NCBI GenBank assembly: GCA_947479085.1
Contig: CANJYB010000033.1
Coordinates: 1 to 38,981 of the forward strand
Reading direction: 5' to 3'
Source: Bacteroidota bacterium
Lineage (GTDB): Bacteria; Bacteroidota; Bacteroidia; 2-12-FULL-35-15
Length of the DNA: 38,981 nt
This document shows, in pieces, positions 33,289-38,981 of the stretch. Made by a program: the position numbers and the translations under genes. Below the pieces are notes generated by a model. The model did not search any database and had not been told where the DNA came from. It saw only the letters and a program-made list of their open reading frames with translations. Each line of letters opens with the position of its first letter. Positions within the stretch are counted from its first letter, which is position 1.

Positions 33289-35643
33289 ATGAAAAAAGTA
33301 TTACTTATTCTTTTAACTGTGTTTTATGTTGCCAATTCGTTTTCACAAAATACGATGGTAACACGTAAATGGCGTAATAAAGAGAATGATTCTTTAGTAA
33401 AAGCACAAACTATTTTTGAAGCGAGAAATTACCCTGTGGCCTTAGGTTATTTTGAAAAAATACTCGAAAACCATCCTAACGAGCTGTATTTACGTTATGT
33501 TGTTGGTATTTGTGGTTTATACCGTAGCGATATGCACGAAAAATCGCTGGAATACTTATCCGAAACTTATGTTAAAAACCGAAAAACCAATGATATAGAA
33601 TACGACCTGGCCCGGGCCCAGCATTATAACTACCGGTTTGACGATGCTCTTACCAATCTGGATGATTACTTAAAGAAAAAAAGTCTAACTGAGGTTCAAA
33701 AGAAAGAAGCGCATCTGATACAGGACTTTTGCAATAATGGTAAAGAACTGATTGCAAGACCCGTTAATGCCAAAATAGAGAACATCGGAAACGTGGTAAA
33801 TACAATTAATTCTGAGTATGTTCCTTCCATTTCATCTGATGAAACCACTATGATTTTCACTTATAAAGGTGAAGAAAGTACAGGAGGTAAACAAAATGAA
33901 TTAAACCAGCCGGACATTTACGGAGAATATAATGAAGATGTTTTTATTACCCATAAAGAAAATGGCAAGTGGACCAAGCCGGTAAGCATGGGTCCATTGA
34001 TTAATACAAACCTGAACGATGCTGCTATTTCGATTTCAAATGACGGACAAAAACTGTTTGTTTACAAAGACGATGCTTCTGATGGTGGAGATATATATAT
34101 GAGTACACTTTCAGGAGACAATTGGTCGGCACCTGAAAAACTAAGAGGAGATGTAAACACTTATTATTGGGAAGGAAGTGCTTCGCTTTCTTCAGATGGC
34201 AAAACACTTTTCTTCTCGAGCGAACGTCCGGGTGGTATAGGTGGAAGAGATATTTATAAAGCTACCCTGCAGGATGATGGCACATGGAAAAATGTAGAAA
34301 ATCTGGGAATCGAAGTAAATACAAACTTTGACGATGATGCTCCATTCATACACCCTGATGGAAAAACACTTATTTACAGTACTCAGGGTTTAAAGAGTAT
34401 GGGATACAATGATATTTTTGTTACCCGTTATAATCCAAAAGATTCTACCTGGTCAAAACCCGAAAACATTGGTTATCCTATTAATACTACTGATGATGAC
34501 GGTTTCTTTGTTCTTTCAGCAAGTGGTGACCGTGGATTTTACTCTTCCGGTAAAAAAGGAGGTTACGGATTACAGGATATTTATTCTGTTGATATGCCTT
34601 CTACATTTTTAAGACCTATAGTAGAAACAGTAAAAGGAAAAATAACTATCAACGGAAAACCGGGAGAAGCAACTGTACAAGTTGATATAATAAATACTAA
34701 TAAGAACTTCGGTAACTTCAATTCCAATTCAAGTTCCGGAAACTATCTTGTAAACATTCCTCCCGGAAACAATTATAAAATTACTTACAAAGCCGAAGGT
34801 TTTCCTCCACAGGTACAAATGGTGGATGCAACAAGCCTTACCGCTTATCTTGAAAAAATTATTGATGTTCAGTTCCCGATAAAATCGGATGCAGTAGCAA
34901 CTACGGATGGTGCTGCTGGAATAGGAACAAAAGCTCCGGAGCCAGGCAATACCACAGATGGAACTAATTCTGGAGGAACTACTACCGGTGGTACTAACGC
35001 GGGAGGAACTACTACCATTGTTACTAACACGGGAGGAACAACAACCGGAGGAACTAACACAGGCGGAACTGCAACCGGAGGTACGACAACAGGTGGAACT
35101 TCAACCGGAGGAACGAACACTGGAGGAACTACAACAGGTGGAACTACAACAGCAGGTACAACAACAGGTGGAACTACAACAGGAGGTACAACAACAGATG
35201 GAACTGCAACTGGAGGAACCTCAACCGCTGTTTCACCCGAAAAAGCTGCTGCCGATGCAAAGAAAGCGGAAGCTGATGCAAAAGCTGCAGAAGTAAGAAG
35301 AGAAAAAGTAAATGCAACTGAAGTAAAAGTAGCAAGTAAAGTAGGTAATGAATCAAAACCTGGTTTATCATTTAAAATACAGGTAGCGGCTTTGTCTTCT
35401 CCGAAAAGTTTTGATTACTCCAAATTAAAAGGATTAGGAAAATCAGAAAAAATAAAACTGGAAGACGGATTAACCCGTATTACTGTAGGGAAGTTTAATA
35501 CCTTGAACGAAGCGCTTGAGTTTAAAAAGAAAGTGAGAGATGCAGGTATTTCAGATGCATTTATCACTGCTATCTATAAAGGGAAACGTGTTTATTTAAC
35601 AGAGCTTGTAACAATGGGCTTGTTAAAAGTAGATGATAAATAG
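33289..35643 (+). CDS. Large envelope protein: TPR, PD40 propeller, Thr/Gly linker, SPOR-like
   Basis: A 784-residue exported protein. Residues 1-20 are a signal peptide. About 35-150 are TPR-like helices. About 170-440 are PD40/WD40-like propeller repeats (SISSDETTMIF, ISNDGQKLFVY, LSSDGKTLFFSSERPGG, IHPDGKTLIYS). About 450-535 are a carboxypeptidase-regulatory-like beta domain. About 552-645 are a low-complexity run of GGTTTGGTNTGG repeats, also repetitive in DNA. A Lys/Ala helix and a SPOR-like domain (about 694-784, FKIQVAALSS ... TRITVGKFNTLNEALEFK) close the protein. TPR-PD40 proteins with a C-terminal peptidoglycan-linking domain are common in Bacteroidota envelopes (PorE/OmpA-like types). 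The SPOR-like end here would bind denuded peptidoglycan. The exact role is unknown. Confidence 0.8.
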   Translation: MKKVLLILLTVFYVANSFSQNTMVTRKWRNKENDSLVKAQTIFEARNYPVALGYFEKILENHPNELYLRYVVGICGLYRSDMHEKSLEYLSETYVKNRKTNDIEYDLARAQHYNYRFDDALTNLDDYLKKKSLTEVQKKEAHLIQDFCNNGKELIARPVNAKIENIGNVVNTINSEYVPSISSDETTMIFTYKGEESTGGKQNELNQPDIYGEYNEDVFITHKENGKWTKPVSMGPLINTNLNDAAISISNDGQKLFVYKDDASDGGDIYMSTLSGDNWSAPEKLRGDVNTYYWEGSASLSSDGKTLFFSSERPGGIGGRDIYKATLQDDGTWKNVENLGIEVNTNFDDDAPFIHPDGKTLIYSTQGLKSMGYNDIFVTRYNPKDSTWSKPENIGYPINTTDDDGFFVLSASGDRGFYSSGKKGGYGLQDIYSVDMPSTFLRPIVETVKGKITINGKPGEATVQVDIINTNKNFGNFNSNSSSGNYLVNIPPGNNYKITYKAEGFPPQVQMVDATSLTAYLEKIIDVQFPIKSDAVATTDGAAGIGTKAPEPGNTTDGTNSGGTTTGGTNAGGTTTIVTNTGGTTTGGTNTGGTATGGTTTGGTSTGGTNTGGTTTGGTTTAGTTTGGTTTGGTTTDGTATGGTSTAVSPEKAAADAKKAEADAKAAEVRREKVNATEVKVASKVGNESKPGLSFKIQVAALSSPKSFDYSKLKGLGKSEKIKLEDGLTRITVGKFNTLNEALEFKKKVRDAGISDAFITAIYKGKRVYLTELVTMGLLKVDDK

Positions 35644-35672
35644 ATAATACGCACTTTTAAAAACGGAGTCTT

Positions 35673-36545
35673 TTATTTAGACTCTGCAACAATTGCCATC
35701 TTTGTTCCATCGGAACTGATGGCAATTCTTGTTATGTTCTTAATCCCTTTGTTTGCCAAATCAAGCACTACTTTATCCGCATTTTTAAAAGGATAAGAAG
35801 CTATTATCTTTGATTTTACTCCAGTAATATATATTGGCTGAAACGAAAGCAGAATTGCAAAATCTTCATTGGGAAGGCTGTAATAGTTCTTTTCCCTTTC
35901 TTTTACATTCTTCATGTAGTTTGATAAATAGTTTTTAGTGGAATCCTGTTTCTGAACATAAAACAAGGTTTGAGAAACAGAAGTAATGCACCTGCCCACA
36001 TTATTTAGCAATACTTTGTGCTTTTGTGTTTTTACATTTGCCACTTCAAGGGTGGGTGTTTTGGTAATCATTACCAATGCAAGGCTGTCTTTTGTAATCC
36101 AGCAATGATACCCTATTGAATCAATATCTTTCATTATCAAAACCGGAGCTCCGCCTCTCAGCGGGAATTTCCACAGCCGTTGTGTTACTGTATCTGCTTC
36201 CACCATTACTACTGAAATGTTCTTTCCGTCAGGCATAAAGGTGGGCGAATATTCACTTGTCGGAGTTTTAGTAAATTGTGAAATCAGTTTAGTTGTTAAG
36301 TCATATTTATAGATGTCGGCTTGCTTGTCCTCTCGAATAGAAGTATATAATATGTATTTCGCGTCAGGAGAAAAAGCAGGTTGGTTGTCATAGCCCGTTC
36401 GGTTGGTAATATTTACAGGATTTTTAAGTATTACGCTATCCTTGGTAGATTTAATGTCGAGTAACCAAATGTCGGTGTTTGGAAGTTGAGCAAACAGTTT
36501 TACTGTTGCTGTTAGTATAGTAAGTGATAAAATAATTTTTCGCAT
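35673..36545 (-). CDS. Exported PD40 (TolB-like) propeller protein
   Basis: A 290-residue protein. A signal peptide (MRKIILSLTILTATVKLFAQ) is followed by a TolB/PD40-type beta propeller: QPAFSPDAKYILYTS, YSPTFMPDGKNISVV and, at the end, RIAISSDGTKMAIVAE. Probably periplasmic. It is convergent with the large PD40/SPOR gene and stops 29 bases from it. Single-domain proteins of this kind often serve as periplasmic binding scaffolds; the partner is unknown. Confidence 0.75.
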   Translation of the reverse strand: MRKIILSLTILTATVKLFAQLPNTDIWLLDIKSTKDSVILKNPVNITNRTGYDNQPAFSPDAKYILYTSIREDKQADIYKYDLTTKLISQFTKTPTSEYSPTFMPDGKNISVVMVEADTVTQRLWKFPLRGGAPVLIMKDIDSIGYHCWITKDSLALVMITKTPTLEVANVKTQKHKVLLNNVGRCITSVSQTLFYVQKQDSTKNYLSNYMKNVKEREKNYYSLPNEDFAILLSFQPIYITGVKSKIIASYPFKNADKVVLDLANKGIKNITRIAISSDGTKMAIVAESK

Positions 36546-36725
36546 TTATTCCAATTTTTTCTTCGTTTCTTAGTTATTGCTGTACCATTACTTTTTTGAT
36601 TACAAATGAAAGAAGAGCAGTAGAAAGTATATTTTCTTCAGATCTGATAATTTTGGCAAAACTATTGCATGGCACAGACTCTATTAGCTTTGGCTCGCAC
36701 TCTTCATAACATGGCGGAATGTACA

Positions 36726-36753
36726 TTGGCTAAAATTAGTTATTTTTACTTTA
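36726..36753 (+). promoter_or_regulatory. Promoter candidate for the small secreted protein
   Basis: TTGG at 36726-36729 and TACTTTA at 36747-36753 are 17 bases apart, close to the Bacteroidota TTTG-TAnnTTTG pair, 21 bases before the ATG at 36775. Confidence 0.4.
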
Positions 36754-36774
36754 TATATTAATAAATCATCTTTT

Positions 36775-37251
36775 ATGAAATCATTTCTTTTTCTATTTAT
36801 ACTTGTTTCTTTTTCGGCAACCGCACAGCAATTGAAACTAAGTAAGGCAACCAAACAAACTATTAATGGCGGTGCTTTCCCGTCTTCCTCTGCTAACTAT
36901 TGCATCTTTATTAAAAAAGAAAAAGCCTTTGCATGGTCGGTAGATTCGGTGGTGGATGTGTACACGCAAAGGTCGGTTAAATTTCATATTGTAAAAGTGG
37001 ATAATGCCGATGTACTTTCTCCAAACAGTTATACCCAAGTGAAAACGTACTCCAAAAAAGATAAGGGTAATTACCAGCTTACTTTTTCGATGAATACTAC
37101 AAGGAAGACAGGTCCTGATACCCCAATGAATAAAATGGTTCCGGTGAATGATGTGACACAGGGTGTTATTATTTATTATTCCGCAAAGAAAAAAGGAAAG
37201 CAACTCAAAGTGGAATCGTTTGACAAATTGGAAACGATTGATGCTCCTTAA
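36775..37251 (+). CDS. Small secreted protein of unknown function
   Basis: A 158-residue protein. Residues 1-18 are a signal peptide (KSFLFLFILVSFSATAQQ). The rest looks mostly beta, with many Lys and Ser/Thr residues, and I recognise no domain. It stops one base before the convergent methyltransferase stop codon. Probably periplasmic or surface-exposed. Confidence 0.65.
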   Translation: MKSFLFLFILVSFSATAQQLKLSKATKQTINGGAFPSSSANYCIFIKKEKAFAWSVDSVVDVYTQRSVKFHIVKVDNADVLSPNSYTQVKTYSKKDKGNYQLTFSMNTTRKTGPDTPMNKMVPVNDVTQGVIIYYSAKKKGKQLKVESFDKLETIDAP

Positions 37252-37806
37252 TTAATTGGTGCAGGTAAAAATAAAGGCAGGAGGCAGATTGATGGGAGTA
37301 AAATTCAGGTCTACTTTTTTAAATGTGTTTTTCAGTTTTGTATAAGCATTCAAAGAGTATTGATATTGAATGAATGCTCCTTTGGGATTCAATACGCGTT
37401 TTACAATTTTTAGAATGTTTCGCACAATAGTGTTAGGAATGAGGCTGAACGGAAGAGAAGAAACAATATAATCTACCCGGGCAATGTTGTTTTTCTTTAA
37501 ATAGGTTTCCAGATTTTCGGCACTGTCGCTGATGATGCGTATTCTTGAATCGTTTATTTCCTTAAGCTTTTCGCAAAACTCTTTATTTATTTCAAAAACA
37601 ATTAAAATTGCATCTTGGGGCATTCGGTTTAACAACTCAAGAGTTATACTGCCAGTACCGGGGCCAAATTCGACAATGCATTTTACTTTGGTGAAGTCGA
37701 TGGGGTCTACCATTTTCTTTACCAGGTATTTTGAACTGGGTGCTACTGCGCCTATATTGTTCTTAACCGGTTTTAAAAACTCTGTAAAAAATTCTTTCTT
37801 GCTCAC
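37252..37806 (-). CDS. PmtA-like SAM-dependent methyltransferase
   Basis: A 184-residue class I methyltransferase. The opening FFTEFLKPVKNNIGAVAPSSKYL and motif I VEFGPGTGSITLELL are the signature of phosphatidylethanolamine N-methyltransferase PmtA-like proteins, which are related to KsgA rRNA dimethyladenosine transferases; VDYIVSSLPFSLI is motif IV. Whether it methylates phospholipid or another substrate cannot be read from sequence. The protein is soluble, cytoplasmic or peripheral. It is convergent with the small secreted protein. Confidence 0.75.
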   Translation of the reverse strand: MSKKEFFTEFLKPVKNNIGAVAPSSKYLVKKMVDPIDFTKVKCIVEFGPGTGSITLELLNRMPQDAILIVFEINKEFCEKLKEINDSRIRIISDSAENLETYLKKNNIARVDYIVSSLPFSLIPNTIVRNILKIVKRVLNPKGAFIQYQYSLNAYTKLKNTFKKVDLNFTPINLPPAFIFTCTN

Positions 37807-38169
37807 TTTCCTTTTTGTTAAATCGATATAAAGTTAAACAATAAATAACAGAAAAAGGAAATTAGTTTGTTTTTCTATCAGAAGGGCATATAAAAACACA
37901 AGAATTTACATAGAAAAGGTAAGGAGGGTGCGGACTTGTAAGATAAGTTTAGGATTACGGGTGGAGGAAATAGGAATAGGGATGAAGAAAATAAAAAAGG
38001 CCCCTTCGAAAATGCAGATTGAGACTTTTTAGAAGAGAAACTATGGCCTAAAAATGATGGGAAAGGAGAGGATGTTAAAAAGAGGGGGGAATTACTGCCA
38101 AATTTGCGCCAAATTGACATGAAATGAGCTTTGCCTAGTGTAACAAGGGTTTCCAAAGGAAAAAAAAGG

Positions 38170-38442
38170 GTGTCGGAGGTACTCAAACAGCAATCGGAGG
38201 TACTCAAACAGCAATCGGAGATACTCAAACCACAATCGGAGGTTCTCAAACTGCAATCGGAGGTTCTCAAACTCCAATCGGAGGTTCTCAAACTCCAATC
38301 GGAGGTTCTCAAACTCCAATCGGAGATACTCAAACTCCAATCGGAGGTTCTCAAACCACAATCGGAGGTTCTCAAACTGCAATCGGAGATACTCAAACTC
38401 CAATCGGAGATACTCAAACTGCAATCGGAGGTTCTCAAATTG
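38170..38442 (+). repeat. 21-bp minisatellite, 13 copies
   Basis: Thirteen tandem copies of a 21-bp unit (CAATCGGAGGTTCTCAAACT plus C or G) with variants GGTTCT, GGTACT and GATACT and endings CAG, CCA, CTG and CTC. The plus strand encodes the heptad QSEVLKL, which with V at a and L at d is a perfect coiled-coil pattern. A TTG-started 116-residue frame (38131-38481) contains it, but all frames are open and there is no start signal, so I list it as a repeat and not as a gene. Confidence 0.9.
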
Positions 38443-38598
38443 CAATCGTACGATCAAAGTAAGGAATCGGAAGGGAAATAGAATAAAATTATGAAGGGAG
38501 TGGCTAATAAAATGAACAGATAGCCAGATAGATAGGTGGGTAAAATGGTTTTTAGGTGGCGGGAATTTGGAGGGGGGTGAAGATGAAGTAATTTGTGT

Positions 38599-38615
38599 GG
38601 TGGCGAAACGCCACC
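38599..38615. repeat. Small hairpin next to repeat B
   Basis: GGTGGCG-AAA-CGCCACC is a perfect 7-bp stem with a three-base loop, directly before repeat B. Confidence 0.6.
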
Positions 38616-38646
38616 GAATAATGCGCATGAGCAGAATGCTCGCGTG
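38614..38646. repeat. 33-bp interspersed repeat B, copy 2
   Basis: It starts CCGAATAATGCG and ends GCTCGCGTG. It is the partner of 26972-27004 (30 of 33 positions equal) and also contains a GAGCA/TGCTC stem. Confidence 0.8.
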
Positions 38647-38669
38647 CGGAGGAGAATTAGGGGTAAAAA

Positions 38670-38701
38670 CCTCCAAATCCGGAAACGACCGGATTCGGAG
38701 G
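38670..38701. repeat. Covarying hairpin repeat A, copy 2
   Basis: CCTCC-A-AATCCGG, loop AAACGA, CCGGATT-C-GGAGG. The outer stem, A-C mismatch position and six-base loop equal those of 27862-27893, while the inner arm is TCCGG/CCGGA instead of CTCGC/GCGAG. A run of ten G begins at 38700. Confidence 0.8.
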
Positions 38702-38938
38702 GGGGGGGGTGATAAAAAAAGATTCTACGTGAGCGAAAGATGAAGTGTTTTGTGTGGTGGCGAGATGCGAATGTGGGTAAAAAAGACACACTCCCGAATA
38801 TCTCGGGACTAATAGCCCCTACCCCCTCTCGCTCAATGTCATTAAGTTAAGGAGACGAAATTAACATTATAGTTTTAATAAGATACAATGAAGTTGGGTA
38901 ATTCAAGAGGAAACAAGCCCGAATTTTACAAATAAAAA

Positions 38939-38981
38939 ATGGCAAAAAAAACAATACTCAACTTATTTCAGTATTTAAAAA
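38939..38981 (+). CDS. Start of a truncated open frame (window edge)
   Basis: From the ATG at 38939 the frame reads MAKKTILNLFQYLK and runs off the window. Fourteen residues are too few to identify a family. Its position after a repeat-rich region would also suit a transposase, but that is a guess. Confidence 0.3.
   Translation, partial: MAKKTILNLFQYLK

Larger units (their letters stand above)
37807..38938. other. Repeat-rich intergenic region
   Basis: There is no convincing gene. Positions about 37830-38165 hold no recognisable structure. Then come the 21-bp minisatellite (38170), a small hairpin (38599), repeat B (38614) and repeat A (38670) with a run of ten G. Positions about 38740-38938 show nothing clear. 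Confidence 0.7.

Noticed and set aside
35655-35690. Terminator between the two PD40 genes.
   Set aside because: Only a 5-6 bp stem (GAGTC/GACTC) is seen, partly inside the minus-strand gene end, without a clear T run.
38131-38481. A 116-residue coiled-coil gene over the second minisatellite.
   Set aside because: Frames on both strands are open for the same reason, the start is TTG, and no promoter is seen. Kept as a finding only.

Overview
The window is AT-rich DNA from a member of the Bacteroidota. The evidence is a type IX secretion sorting domain, TAnnTTTG-type promoter motifs with few Shine-Dalgarno sequences, PD40 and SPOR cell-envelope proteins, and a CTnDOT-type integrase. No rRNA or complete tRNA gene is present.

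Positions 1 to about 18,700 are the right-hand part of an integrated mobile element; its left end lies outside the window. The right boundary is a 3' fragment of a tRNA-Val gene (anticodon TAC) at 18701-18750, which is the attR expected after integration into a tRNA 3' end. Inside it, on the minus strand, are a tyrosine integrase, an unrecognised Lys-rich protein, an excisionase-like HTH protein, a zinc-finger protein and a small membrane protein. No relaxase or conjugation gene is visible.

The element's cargo is the most interesting part. A five-gene operon (3569-13030) has every junction overlapping by 4-14 bp. Gene 1 is a HEPN protein with a degenerate NTPase-like domain. Gene 2 is a HEPN protein with a STAND NTPase that stops just after the NTPase. 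Gene 3 starts at that point and carries a winged-helix-like region plus a long TPR-like solenoid. Gene 4 is a uracil-DNA-glycosylase-superfamily protein. Gene 5 repeats the N-terminal region of gene 3 but has an unrelated C-terminus. I read this as a split STAND anti-phage system in which one HEPN-NTPase chain serves two interchangeable sensor chains; that function is an inference. Upstream are a PPP-family phosphatase and a two-TM protein with a fibronectin-type domain; downstream are two unrecognised acidic proteins.

Positions 18,750-38,981 are chromosome: a T9SS-secreted protein, a XerC/D recombinase, rpsU, an acyl-CoA dehydrogenase, apt, a helix-hairpin-helix protein, two amino-acid permeases, a Uup-type ABC-F ATPase, a ltaE-osmC-FMN reductase-yjdI run, an O-methyltransferase, ywbE, a large PD40/SPOR protein, a second PD40 protein, a small secreted protein and a PmtA-like methyltransferase.

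Two intergenic zones (26,820-28,050 and 37,810-38,940) are rich in repeats and share modules: a 21-bp-period minisatellite in each (different units), a 33-bp repeat, and a hairpin whose inner arms differ between copies but still pair. A 35-bp palindrome flanks the ABC-F gene on both sides.
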